The notes: generated by a model not told the origin, from the sequence alone. A DNA stretch of 64,000 nucleotides from Moritella marina ATCC 15381 (GCF_008931805.1 NZ_CP044399.1:744001-808000); one strand, 5' to 3'; positions 8,614 through 16,484 are shown, counted from the first letter of the stretch. A program made the numbers and translations.

Positions 8614-8654
8614 CTGGATCCTTCATATAATGTCGCTATGCTGTGTTAAAGATT

Positions 8655-8682
8655 GATACGTGCTGATTGATTACATCGATCA
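8655..8682 (-). promoter_or_regulatory. ECF-sigma autoregulatory promoter
   Basis: Minus strand TGATCG (8682-8677), 16 nt, CGTATC (8660-8655), 42 nt before the sigma start codon. Same architecture as the sites at 7112-7139 and 9355-9382. Confidence 0.7.
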
Positions 8683-8713
8683 CTTTATTTCAATCACTTT
8701 TTATTTCAACAAG

Positions 8714-9322
8714 TCAGGCAGGCGCATTATGATGTCCATTAATTGTAGTATGCAAGAAGGCTAAGCATTGTTCAAAGCTTTCTGGCGCCATAAAGTTAAT
8801 TTTATCTTTAATATCTAAAGGTAATAGCTCGATAAAGCGCGCGCAGACCCAAGGTAAATCTTGCTCATTAGCGTGGGGGTAAAGTGCGGCTAAGTGTTGG
8901 TGCTCCGCAAAAATTGTGTTTAAGACAGACATTAATTTTTTATTTTCTTTATTATTTTGTGCTGTTTTACTCAGTTCGTATTTGTCTGGCCAATGTTGAA
9001 GTGCGTGAAAAGAGCCTCTGAGCAGGCCATCAGCCTCAGATTCGACCGAGGTGATTTCAATTAATTTTTTTGCTTTGATATCGATGCAGAGCAAGTCATC
9101 TGTTGATGTATTAAAGTCAATTATCTCGACCCAAGCGGCAATACTGCTTTTAGCGTTGGTATGGCTTATATAAGATGTTGATTGTTTATAAGGTAACAAA
9201 GCAAACCCGCCATCTCGATAAGACTCTGTGACTAGGCGAATATATTTGGGTTCAAATATATTTAAGCGCGTTACGCCACCGGGAAGTAACACGATAGGTA
9301 AGGGGAAGATTGCTAACATCAT
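8714..9322 (-). CDS. LON substrate-binding-domain protein
   Basis: About 202 residues equal to the N-terminal substrate-binding (LAN) domain of Lon protease, with no ATPase or Ser-Lys protease part. It opens with IFPLPIVLLPGG and LNIFEPKYIRLV, the usual start of this domain. Stand-alone members may bind damaged proteins; no enzyme activity is expected. Two adjacent ATGs (9322, 9319) can start it. It is monocistronic, ends 101 bp before the sigma gene and has its own ECF-type promoter at 9355-9382, which puts it in the same stress regulon. Confidence 0.85.
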   Translation of the reverse strand: MMLAIFPLPIVLLPGGVTRLNIFEPKYIRLVTESYRDGGFALLPYKQSTSYISHTNAKSSIAAWVEIIDFNTSTDDLLCIDIKAKKLIEITSVESEADGLLRGSFHALQHWPDKYELSKTAQNNKENKKLMSVLNTIFAEHQHLAALYPHANEQDLPWVCARFIELLPLDIKDKINFMAPESFEQCLAFLHTTINGHHNAPA

Positions 9323-9354
9323 AAATGTGTCCTCGAATTAATTTCACACTGGGC

Positions 9355-9382
9355 AATACGAGGGGGCGGGTGTGATCGATCA
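9355..9382 (-). promoter_or_regulatory. ECF-sigma promoter of the LON-domain gene
   Basis: Minus strand TGATCG (9382-9377), 16 nt, CGTATT (9360-9355), about 33 nt before the start codon. It is arranged back to back with the plus-strand site at 9424-9450. Confidence 0.72.
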
Positions 9383-9423
9383 TTTTAACATGAAGATAAT
9401 GTGTAAATAATGCATCAATAAAG

Positions 9424-9450
9424 TGATCGAAGTTATAAATTAGCCGTATT
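9424..9450 (+). promoter_or_regulatory. ECF-sigma-like promoter before the lipoprotein gene (15-nt spacer)
   Basis: Plus strand TGATCG (9424-9429), 15 nt, CGTATT (9445-9450), about 68 nt before the ATG at 9519. The hexamers match the three minus-strand sites but the spacer is one base shorter, so activity is less sure. Confidence 0.5.
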
Positions 9451-9518
9451 ACTATTTATACAATGACTTACCAATAATAACTTACTCGCAATAACCACGT
9501 AACTATAAGCAGGTGAAC

Positions 9519-10052
9519 ATGAATAAATTAAAGTGGCTCCTTATCGTATTAACCACATTATTAGCAGGCTGCTCGTCTAGCTACACGAACCAATCTTTAG
9601 TGGGGCAAACATTGCCTGCTTTTTCTGGGCAAACCTTAGAAAAGCAAGATGTATCTATGCCAGCCTTGTTTGGCAATAAAACCACGCTATTGCTGGTGGG
9701 ATATAAACAAGATACCCAGTTTGATATCGACCGCTGGTTAATTGGTTTAGACATGACAAGCACATTGGTCGATATTTATGAATTACCTGCTATTCAAGGC
9801 ATGTTTCCAAAAATGTTTAGTTCAATGATTAATAATGGCATGCGTCGGGGAATACCGAAGGAGCTATGGGGTGGGGTGATTACCTTGTATGACGATGGTG
9901 AAAAAATGCAGCAATACACGGGGAACGAAAACCCGAACAACGCCCGTATCATCTTGCTAAACAGTAATAATGAAATTGTTTATTTCTATGATCGTGGCTT
10001 TTCTGTTGGGGCGTTAAATAACCTGCGTTCAGTATTGGATAAACTCGAATGA
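9519..10052 (+). CDS. Thioredoxin-fold-like lipoprotein without CxxC
   Basis: 177 residues with a signal peptide and lipobox LLAGC (Cys about residue 18). The body reads like a redoxin-type domain (TLLLVGYKQDTQFDIDRWL, then a C-terminal NARIILLNSNNEIVYFYDRGF) but has no CxxC or peroxidatic Cys, so it is unlikely to be an active thiol enzyme. Start chosen at ATG 9519 with AGG 5-6 nt upstream, not the GTG at 9513. Divergent from the LON-domain gene; both have ECF-type promoter motifs, which suggests co-induction. Homologues are mostly hypothetical proteins as far as I know. Confidence 0.75.
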   Translation: MNKLKWLLIVLTTLLAGCSSSYTNQSLVGQTLPAFSGQTLEKQDVSMPALFGNKTTLLLVGYKQDTQFDIDRWLIGLDMTSTLVDIYELPAIQGMFPKMFSSMINNGMRRGIPKELWGGVITLYDDGEKMQQYTGNENPNNARIILLNSNNEIVYFYDRGFSVGALNNLRSVLDKLE

Positions 10053-10187
10053 AATTGATTAAACGGCTCAATAACTGAATGAAAACAGTAAACAATCACA
10101 GTTTTGCAGTTAAATTCTACATATTGAGGTGTTTATTACATTTGTCGTATAACTAATGAGCAGATTGGATCACAGTATTAAAAAAGT

Positions 10188-10216
10188 TTGACGGCAACGG
10201 AGCAACTCTGTAATAT
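10188..10216 (+). promoter_or_regulatory. Sigma70 promoter of the tRNA operon
   Basis: TTGACG (10188-10193), 17-nt spacer, TAATAT (10211-10216), followed 35 nt later by the first tRNA. Near-consensus, as expected for stable RNA. Confidence 0.8.
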
Positions 10217-10250
10217 CCTTCCTCGTTGACAGGCACTGTCTTCAACAGTT

Positions 10251-10327
10251 CGGTGATTAGCGCAGCTTGGTAGCGCACCTGGTTTGGGACCAGGGGGTCA
10301 GAGGTTCGAATCCTCTATCACCGACCA
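10251..10327 (+). tRNA. tRNA-Pro (TGG)
   Basis: 77 nt including encoded CCA. Acceptor CGGTGAT pairs with ATCACCG; anticodon loop TTTGGGA gives TGG; T-arm GGTTCGAATCC. First gene of a five-tRNA block and identical base for base to the last one (10705-10781). Confidence 0.97.
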
Positions 10328-10328
10328 C

Positions 10329-10405
10329 GACTCCTTAGCTCAGTTGGATAGAGCAACGGCCTTCTAAGCCGTAGGCCATAGGTTCGAATCCTATAGGGGT
10401 CACCA
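10329..10405 (+). tRNA. tRNA-Arg (TCT)
   Basis: 77 nt with encoded CCA. Acceptor GACTCCT pairs with AGGGGTC; anticodon stem ACGGC/GCCGT around CTTCTAA gives TCT. It begins two bases after the previous tRNA ends, so processing must separate them. It reads the rare AGA/AGG codons. Confidence 0.96.
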
Positions 10406-10467
10406 TATTATCTACGTAAAGTAGAGAGTTAATTCGTTTACCAAAACGGGTTGATGTAAAAGTTTGT

Positions 10468-10544
10468 GGCGGTTGTAGCTCAGTTGGTAGAGCCCCGGAT
10501 TGTGATTCCGGTTGTCGAGGGTTCAATCCCCTTCAGTCGCCCCA
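10468..10544 (+). tRNA. tRNA-His (GTG)
   Basis: 77 nt with encoded CCA. The extra 5' G (position -1) opposite the discriminator C, typical of tRNA-His, is present at 10468. The anticodon loop contains GTG (GGATTGTGATTCC). Two G-T wobble pairs occur in the acceptor stem. Confidence 0.96.
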
Positions 10545-10615
10545 TATTTGATAACTCACTAAGGTGACGTTATCGACCCTTGTCAGTATTACCTGCTGAT
10601 AAGTTGTAAGTTAGT

Positions 10616-10700
10616 GCGGAAGTGGCGGAATTGGTAGACGCGCTAGATTTAGGTTCTAGTATCGCAAGGTGTGAGAGTTCAAGTCTCTCCTTCCGCACCA
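10616..10700 (+). tRNA. tRNA-Leu (TAG)
   Basis: 85 nt with encoded CCA and a long variable arm (TATCGCAAGGTGT). Acceptor GCGGAAG pairs with CTTCCGC; the loop TTTAGGT gives anticodon TAG. Confidence 0.97.
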
Positions 10701-10704
10701 TGTT

Positions 10705-10781
10705 CGGTGATTAGCGCAGCTTGGTAGCGCACCTGGTTTGGGACCAGGGGGTCAGAGGTTCGAATCCTCTATCACCGACCA
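10705..10781 (+). tRNA. tRNA-Pro (TGG), second identical copy
   Basis: Identical over 77 nt to 10251-10327. The block order Pro-Arg-His-Leu-Pro resembles the E. coli argX-hisR-leuT-proM operon with an added Pro gene in front. Confidence 0.97.
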
Positions 10782-10807
10782 ATTATTTTTTCCAAGTAAT
10801 TGGAATT

Positions 10808-10839
10808 GAAAAAAGCCTGCTCATTGAGCAGGCTTTTTT
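10808..10839 (+). terminator. Terminator of the tRNA operon
   Basis: GCCTGCTC-ATT-GAGCAGGC flanked by A6 and T6, 27 nt after the last tRNA: a textbook intrinsic terminator. Confidence 0.92.
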
Positions 10840-10897
10840 CGTTATACTGTTTTTTAAAAGTTGCTGAGTTCATTGGTTTAAGTCAGCAGTTCAAATA

Positions 10898-11058
10898 ATA
10901 CCAGTTGCGTTAAATATGTGATCAATTATTTCGCAGGAAAAATTGACAATAACAAGACGTTAATTGCCGTAACTAGTTATTCTAATTGCAAAATTAACAA
11001 CGTAGTTAGTGTCGGTTTTAACCAGAAAGAATGATCAGCTATTTATCGTGATTGGTAT
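10898..11058 (+). repeat. MITE-like element, 161 bp, imperfect 26-bp terminal inverted repeats
   Basis: The left end ATACCAGTTGCGTTAAATA..TGATCA and the reverse complement of the right end ATACCAATCACGATAAATA..TGATCA agree at about 21 of 26 positions. The inside is AT-rich and non-coding. It fills most of the gap between the tRNA terminator and the gene at 11088 and may carry that gene's promoter. The ends resemble a dispersed repeat type I recall from marine gammaproteobacteria; only one copy is seen here. Confidence 0.65.
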
Positions 11059-11087
11059 AAAGCCTATTTATCAAGGATTAAACTATT

Positions 11088-11423
11088 ATGACTGACAATA
11101 CCCAATTTTTAGAAAAGCTAAACAACGACATCGACACTAAATTACAATTTGTTGATTACGCAGAAACGAAAGTAAACAAGCATCTAGCTAAAAGCGAGCA
11201 ACCTGAAACAAAACACTTTGCGATCAACATTGCATTGCTAGCGTTAGAAGAAGAGCAAAACACAGCGACTTATTCTGCGTTATTAAAATTGTTAGTTGTA
11301 CAGTTAGAAATTTACCTAGCACTGCCTGCGACAACGGTTGCTGATGATTTCCGCGCTGAACTAAAAGACACTATCGCGCAAATCAACGCGCTTGTAGCTG
11401 AAGTAGAAGCCGCTGCACTGTAA
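11088..11423 (+). CDS. Small acidic helical protein of unknown function
   Basis: 111 residues, not recognised. It is acidic, rich in Leu, Ala and Glu, and mostly helical by composition (FLEKLNNDID, LLALEEEQNTATYSALLKLL, FRAELKDTIAQINALV), with no signal peptide, membrane segment or Cys. The ATG follows AAGGA (11072-11076) at 11 nt, a long but usable spacing. It stands alone between a MITE-like element and a strong terminator, so it is a monocistronic gene. Confidence 0.75.
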   Translation: MTDNTQFLEKLNNDIDTKLQFVDYAETKVNKHLAKSEQPETKHFAINIALLALEEEQNTATYSALLKLLVVQLEIYLALPATTVADDFRAELKDTIAQINALVAEVEAAAL

Positions 11424-11494
11424 TTGTTAATAATGTAGGTTTTATTTTTAACTAATAGTCGTTAATCACTTGAACCTACAATTTATTATCAGAT

Positions 11495-11533
11495 AAAGCA
11501 TTGATTAACATCGCGTTAATCAATGCTTTTTTT
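11495..11533 (+). terminator. Terminator after the 111-residue gene
   Basis: 14-bp inverted repeat AAAGCATTGATTAA / TTAATCAATGCTTT with a short loop and a run of T, 72 nt after the stop. Confidence 0.88.
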
Positions 11534-11642
11534 ATTCCAACAAAGCAATAAAAATGATTATAACGTTGAGTGCATGGATTAGCTGCCGTTGTCGTTATTT
11601 TTATTGTTTATGACTCACTGAATGAATAATAAAAGGCTATCC

Positions 11643-13079
11643 ATGAAAGAAATAATCCTGCCTCAAGGTAACGATTCTGAACTAAAAAAAGAGCTTAAAA
11701 AAGACCTGAAACAAGAAGTTAATCATCCGTTCTTATCACTGGTTGTGATGATTATTATTGCGGCATTCGCAACTTATTTTGTGCCTGCAGGCGAGTTCAC
11801 GCGTATTGTCGTTGATGGTCGCACTGTCATTGACCCTGCATCTTATACCCTGCTAGAAAATAATCCTGCGACTATTTTTAGCTTCTTTGAATCATTTTAT
11901 AAAGGCTTTAAAGCGGCATCTGGCGTCATGGGCGTAGTATTCTTTGTGGGTGGTGCCTTTGGTGTTATCAAACATATGGGTCTGTTAGACGCCTCAGTGT
12001 TCGCATTAACCGATAAGCTAAAAGATAAGGGTCTAGTGGTTATTGCCCCTGTAGTGATGATCGCGATCGCGTTAAACGTCACATTTACGGGTATGCGTGA
12101 ACTGGATGTGATTTTTATCACCTTGATGATCCCTATCTGTATTCGCCTTGGTTATGATGCCATGACAGCGCTAGGCGTTGTTCTGCTAGCGAGTTGTGCC
12201 GGTTTTGCTGCGGCATTAGCCAATCCGTTCTTCACTGGTATTGCCCATAGCATTGCTGAATTACCGTTATATTCAGGTATGTGGTATCGCGCTATCTGTG
12301 CGGTATTCATGCTAGTTACGGCGATGGTGTTTGTTCTACGTTATGCCAACAAAGTAAAACAAGACCCAAGCAAGAGCTTATTACATGGTATGAATTACCA
12401 AGTGGAAGAATCTGGTGAGATCAAAGCGTTATCATTCAGAGAAAAGCTCGGCGGCATTACCTTTTTAGCGTTATTCGGTTTCATGATCTTCGGTACGTTA
12501 AAGATGAGCTTTGGTTTCACTGAGATCGCAGCGACATTTGTGGCGATGGCTATTTTACCGGGTTTAGTAGGCGGTTTATCACCGAATCAAATTTGTGAAT
12601 CCTGGACTAAAGGTTGTGCGGATGTGATGGTAGCAGTATTGATCATCTTCTTCGCGCGTTCGGTATTAGTGGTCATGGAAGATGCGCAAATTGTTGATAC
12701 CATCATTCACTTCTTAGCGGGCTTCATTTCACAAAGTAATAAGCTACTGGCTGCGGGTTCAATCTATATTGCCCAAAGTGTGATTAACTTGTTTATCCCA
12801 TCGGGCAGTGGCCAAGCGGTGATTACTATGCCGATCATTGTGCCATTGGCTGATATCGCTGGTATTACCCGTCAAGTAGCAGCCCTTGCTTCACAACTTG
12901 GTGATGGTATTTCAAATTATATCTATCCAACTAATGGCGGTTTGTTAGCGGTATTAGCATTAGCCAAAGTACCTTATACAAAGTGGGTGCAGTTCTTCTT
13001 ACCCTTGTTCTTGTTCTGGACTGTGTCTATGTTGATCGCGGTTGTTATTGCGCAGTATATTGAGTTAGGGCCTTTTTAG
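11643..13079 (+). CDS. YfcC-family membrane carrier (DcuC/ArgO-like superfamily)
   Basis: 478 residues with about eleven hydrophobic segments; inner-membrane secondary transporter of the YfcC family (C4-dicarboxylate anaerobic carrier-like). Seen: HPFLSLVVMIIIAAFATYFVP at the first segment, GGAFGVIKHMG, NPFFTGIAH, and the re-entrant-loop-like IPSGSGQAVITMPI near residue 395. Substrates of the family are poorly defined (dicarboxylates, amino acids or peptides suggested). The start at 11643 has AAGG 8 nt upstream; a frame extension to 11622 has none. Flanked by terminators on both sides, so monocistronic. Confidence 0.85.
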   Translation: MKEIILPQGNDSELKKELKKDLKQEVNHPFLSLVVMIIIAAFATYFVPAGEFTRIVVDGRTVIDPASYTLLENNPATIFSFFESFYKGFKAASGVMGVVFFVGGAFGVIKHMGLLDASVFALTDKLKDKGLVVIAPVVMIAIALNVTFTGMRELDVIFITLMIPICIRLGYDAMTALGVVLLASCAGFAAALANPFFTGIAHSIAELPLYSGMWYRAICAVFMLVTAMVFVLRYANKVKQDPSKSLLHGMNYQVEESGEIKALSFREKLGGITFLALFGFMIFGTLKMSFGFTEIAATFVAMAILPGLVGGLSPNQICESWTKGCADVMVAVLIIFFARSVLVVMEDAQIVDTIIHFLAGFISQSNKLLAAGSIYIAQSVINLFIPSGSGQAVITMPIIVPLADIAGITRQVAALASQLGDGISNYIYPTNGGLLAVLALAKVPYTKWVQFFLPLFLFWTVSMLIAVVIAQYIELGPF

Positions 13080-13123
13080 TAAAAACTATTTCCTAGTTTA
13101 AAAGGGGTCTGATTTAGATGATG

Positions 13124-13166
13124 AAAGCCTGCTTTATTCACATTGATGAATTGAGCAGGCTTTTTT
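13124..13166. terminator. Bidirectional terminator between yfcC-like gene and ftsZ remnant
   Basis: Long imperfect hairpin AAAGCCTGCTTTATTCA..TGAATTGAGCAGGCTTTTTT between two converging genes, with A and T tracts that fit both directions. Confidence 0.85.
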
Positions 13167-13182
13167 AGTTTTAGCCTCTAAG

Positions 13183-13713
13183 CTACGCGCCTTTATTACG
13201 AATGAACGCGGGGATGTTGAGGTATTCATGTTTTACTTGCGGTTTTATTTCTGCAACATTGTTAGGCGTTCTGGCGATATCGTCAGACGTTAGTTGCACT
13301 GCAGACTCATGTTCTGAGACAGCTAAACCGGTACCGATAACCAGTACTTCGAAATAACAATCAAGCTGTGCATTTTTAGCAATCCCGCAAATCATTAATG
13401 CTTGGTCATCTAGCATGTTATTCACTAGGCCGGTGATCTTATTATATTCAGCTAGGGTGTTCTCTTCCTTACAATTGACTTGTATGATGGCACCTTGCGC
13501 TTTGCTGATATCAATATTTTTATACAAGGGATTTTTCAGCGCTTGCTCAACGGCATCTTCAATACCATCTGCGCTATCATTGCGGCCTATGCCTAAAATC
13601 GCATCACCTTTTTGGTTCATGATCTTGCCAAAATCATTTAAATCAACATTGATGAAACCTGTGGTGGTTAACATATCAATTAACGCGCTAATGGTATTTT
13701 TTAGTGCGGTAAT
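13183..13713 (-). pseudogene. Orphan FtsZ C-terminal domain (5'-truncated ftsZ paralogue)
   Basis: An intact 163-codon frame starts at ATG 13674, and FtsZ similarity continues upstream of it (ALKNTISALIDM) to an in-frame stop at 13714-13716. Residues align with the FtsZ C-terminal domain: TTTGFINVDLNDF (FtsZ TRPGLINVDF), NPLYKNIDISKAQGAIIQV (SPLLEDIDLSGARGVLV), VIGTGL, and the tail YLNIPAFIRNKGA, close to the FtsZ peptide DYLDIPAFLRKQAD that binds FtsA and ZipA. The GTPase half with its GGGTGTG loop is absent and not found in the 75 nt before the next gene. Probably a decayed second ftsZ; if expressed it could interfere with division. Confidence 0.7.
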
Positions 13714-13787
13714 TCAGCTGCACAAAGGAAGCTAAACTTAATAAAATCAATCACTAAACCTAGTGGTATGGGCTGTAAATCGACTTC

Positions 13788-15122
13788 TTAACTATGCGCT
13801 TGCTCAACATGTTCAATGTAAGGCTTGAATAAAGCCGACACATTCACTTTGGCGTTTAATTTCGCTGCCAATAAGTATAACCCTGCTAGCTTACGGTGAA
13901 TAAAAATGGCGTCAACGGGTGGTGTGTGCCATTGGTCTTGCCTGTTATTTATTGCCATGCCTGCTTGTTTAATGCGATAAGCTAAATCAGTACTAGCAAA
14001 ATCATATTCACCCTGACATTGCAAAGGTTCTGTTGCGATTATAAATGTGCTTAAAACCTGCTGTAGATAGTCGTTATCGATGTTTTGACCAAAAAATCCT
14101 ATGTTCTCTGCTGCTTGTTGCATCGCTGGGCGATCGCTTTTACTCGCAGCATAAATTAAAGCAAGGTAGCCTCGGCTAATTGCTGGGGGGATATCTCGGG
14201 TGGCACCAAAATCAAGTAAAACAATTTTGTCTTGTTGACATTGGTATAAATAATTAGCGAAGTTAGGATCGGTTTGCATCAGTTTAAAATCAAATAACTC
14301 TTTAAAAAACAATCTAATAAGTTGAGTTGCTATATTGTCTCTCTGTTGCTGTGATTGATTAAAAGCTTGGTCTATGGTTCTGCCGTCGACGTAAGTCATT
14401 ATTAGAATATTCTCAGTACACTGGTCAAGTCGGACTTCAGGAGTGATAAAGTGTGGGTCTTGCTCAAGTAATAAACTATAACGCTGATTAAAGGCGGCTT
14501 CTTGCTGGTAATCGGCTTCCACTTTGAGTTGTTTTTTTGCTTCATCAAGTAAGGAATCTAACGAAATTTGTTCTGGCAATAATCCTGATAATTTTAACAG
14601 GGTCGCGACATTGTCGACATCAGCATCGATTGATTGACGCACTCCTGGGTATTGTACTTTTACGGCCAGTTTTTCACCATACTCGCCATAGGCTAAATGT
14701 ACTTGGCCTATGGAAGCTGAGGCGAAGGGTTTTAATTCAAATTGACTAAATTGATCGAGCCAATCTTGTCCCCAGTTATCTGTTAATACTCGCTGAAGCT
14801 GTTTATATGGCATTGGGTGTGCGTCAGAGCGTAGCTTACTGAGTAAGATGCTGAGTTCTTTTGGCAATAAATCACCAGCGTCCATCGATAACAACTGCCC
14901 GACCTTCATTGCAGCGCCCCGTAATTGGGCGAGTTTATCGGCGAGATTTTCAATATTTCGAGGTGTTAATAGCAGTTTTGATAGTGTTGGTCTTTTTCCT
15001 TGAGAAAACTGTTTTGCCCCCTCTAAGGCAACATTACCAGCGACTTGCACTGCTAAACTGCCCAATTTAGAAATTCGAGAAAGCTTAGAGGTCGGTACTC
15101 TTTTACCTATATATTTTGCCAT
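13788..15122 (-). CDS. ABC1/UbiB-family atypical kinase
   Basis: 444 residues of the ABC1/ADCK/UbiB family. Seen: the KxGQ motif in RGAAMKVGQLLSM (about residue 70), the Ala-rich loop in ASASIGQVHLA, the Lys of LAVKVQYPGV, QTDPNFANYLY (catalytic loop) and LLDFGATRD (DFG equivalent). These proteins bind ATP and support ubiquinone biosynthesis or lipid handling more than protein phosphorylation. It is shorter than true UbiB (about 546 residues) and lacks its C-terminal membrane helices, so it is more like the AarF/MlaB-independent ADCK3-type paralogue than the ubi-operon member. No ubiquinone genes adjoin it. Confidence 0.88.
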   Translation of the reverse strand: MAKYIGKRVPTSKLSRISKLGSLAVQVAGNVALEGAKQFSQGKRPTLSKLLLTPRNIENLADKLAQLRGAAMKVGQLLSMDAGDLLPKELSILLSKLRSDAHPMPYKQLQRVLTDNWGQDWLDQFSQFELKPFASASIGQVHLAYGEYGEKLAVKVQYPGVRQSIDADVDNVATLLKLSGLLPEQISLDSLLDEAKKQLKVEADYQQEAAFNQRYSLLLEQDPHFITPEVRLDQCTENILIMTYVDGRTIDQAFNQSQQQRDNIATQLIRLFFKELFDFKLMQTDPNFANYLYQCQQDKIVLLDFGATRDIPPAISRGYLALIYAASKSDRPAMQQAAENIGFFGQNIDNDYLQQVLSTFIIATEPLQCQGEYDFASTDLAYRIKQAGMAINNRQDQWHTPPVDAIFIHRKLAGLYLLAAKLNAKVNVSALFKPYIEHVEQAHS

Positions 15123-15336
15123 TGTCTACTCGCTACCTAAGATGGATGCACACGTATAATTTGTACGTAATAAGTGCTTAGAAAGATCACTGTAATAGCG
15201 CCATGATAAGAGAATACTGTTCTGCCTGATGTGTATTCTATAAAGTAACAGGTGGTTTATATACTCACTTGTAATAGCAGGTACATTTGATATTGTTAAT
15301 GACAATGAAACGATAGAGAACTGTAGTGAGGGTGTT

Positions 15337-15927
15337 TTGTTAGAAAGTAATACCTACCGTGATGAATTAGAGTCTCTTTTAATGACAGGGTTTGTTCCCG
15401 CCGGTTATGCAATAACTAAAAATATAGAACTAGACCCTATCCCTGAAAGCGCTAAATATAAGGCATTAACTTTTTCTTTAGATGACCAAGGTATCATCTA
15501 TCGCAAAGGTAAGGTGACAGCAGATAGACCAGGTGCTTTTTTAGCTATTTGGCAACGCCCATCAAGTTCTCGTGCAGATAGTCATAAGCCTATCCCTTTT
15601 AAACACAAAGAATTGGATTATTTGTTTGTTCAAGTAGAAGCACATTCTAATGTGACAAGTGCCGAAGAATCCATGGGTAAGCCAAAGTCTGGCATGTTTA
15701 TTTTTCCTGTTGCTGTGTTGGTTAAAAAAGGTATTGTGTCTTCAGAACAAAGTAAAGGAAAAACAGGTTTTCGAGTCTTTCCGCCATGGAGCCAAGACCG
15801 AGGGGTGACAGGAACTAAGGTATTTTCAGAATCAGGTAAAAAAACTCAGCGTTGGCAATTACCCTATTTTGTTGAAATTGATGATGGTTTGATTGATCCT
15901 AAGAAATTAAATGAAATATTAGGTTAA
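15337..15927 (+). CDS. MepB-family protein
   Basis: 196 residues matching the MepB family (named from the S. aureus mepRAB locus; fold linked to nucleic-acid binding, function unsettled). Seen: LIYRKGKVTADRPGAFLAIWQRP-like segment near residue 60, DYLFVQVE, SGMFIFPVAVLVKKGI and KTGFRVFPPW. The start is TTG at 15337 with GAGGG 6 nt ahead; no ATG is available nearby in this frame. It is a single gene with 214 bp of upstream DNA in which I see no clear operator. No MepA or MepR homologue lies nearby. Confidence 0.8.
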   Translation: MLESNTYRDELESLLMTGFVPAGYAITKNIELDPIPESAKYKALTFSLDDQGIIYRKGKVTADRPGAFLAIWQRPSSSRADSHKPIPFKHKELDYLFVQVEAHSNVTSAEESMGKPKSGMFIFPVAVLVKKGIVSSEQSKGKTGFRVFPPWSQDRGVTGTKVFSESGKKTQRWQLPYFVEIDDGLIDPKKLNEILG

Positions 15928-16149
15928 TTTTTTCTTCTGATACTCATTATTCAGGTGTACAAATTAATTAAATCACAACATCTATCGAGTTAAAACTGGG
16001 CTACTTAATATAATTAAGACCCCAGTCATTGGATGTCCAACTACTAGGGTCTTACTTAGGGTAGTAGGCTTGATGCATTCAAGCTAGATGTCGAGGCATC
16101 CGCTTGTATCATCATCGACAGATGGCTCATTATCCTGTTCAATAGCCAC

Positions 16150-16484
16150 ATGATCATCCATTGGGTTGACTACAATAAAGCGGCGTATTCTTTGTGTGAA
16201 GCACTTGCTGTTAAAGGACAAACTGATGAGTTAAAACAAAGCTTTTTTACTGATATAAATAGTGTTAATGCCCAACTATTTTATCCGACATATTCATTTA
16301 CCAAGCAGACCATCAACTCAGCTTTGATAAAACATTAACGCGTTTGGGGTATCAATGTGAGCATCATGTCATTAAGGATGTTGATTTGCTCACCGATATT
16401 GATTGCCCGAGCTTTATTCGTTTGCAGACGCAGTCGAGCATTTTATATCATAACGTTAATAGCGTTGCTGCTGTGGTTGATTAA
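16150..16484 (+). pseudogene. Possible frameshifted gene remnant
   Basis: Two coding-like stretches in adjacent frames: 16150-16338 (MIIHWVDYNKAAYSLCEAL onward) and 16269-16484 (FDKTLTRLGYQCEHHVIKDV onward, ending at a TAA). One frameshift near 16290-16310 would join them into about 110 codons. I do not recognise the product. The 220 bp before it contain a GACCC/GGGTC inverted repeat (about 16017-16055) and a GCTTGA/TCAAGC hairpin (about 16067-16085) but no gene. The hydrophobic overlapping frame 16357-16581 is judged a shadow. Confidence 0.35.

Noticed and set aside
10335-10526. Minus-strand 63-codon frame over the tRNA genes
   Set aside because: It lies antisense to tRNA-Arg and tRNA-His, which fold perfectly; the frame is chance.
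13788-15122. Assignment as true UbiB of ubiquinone synthesis
   Set aside because: The protein is about 100 residues short, has no C-terminal membrane helices and no ubi genes nearby; kept as ABC1 family.
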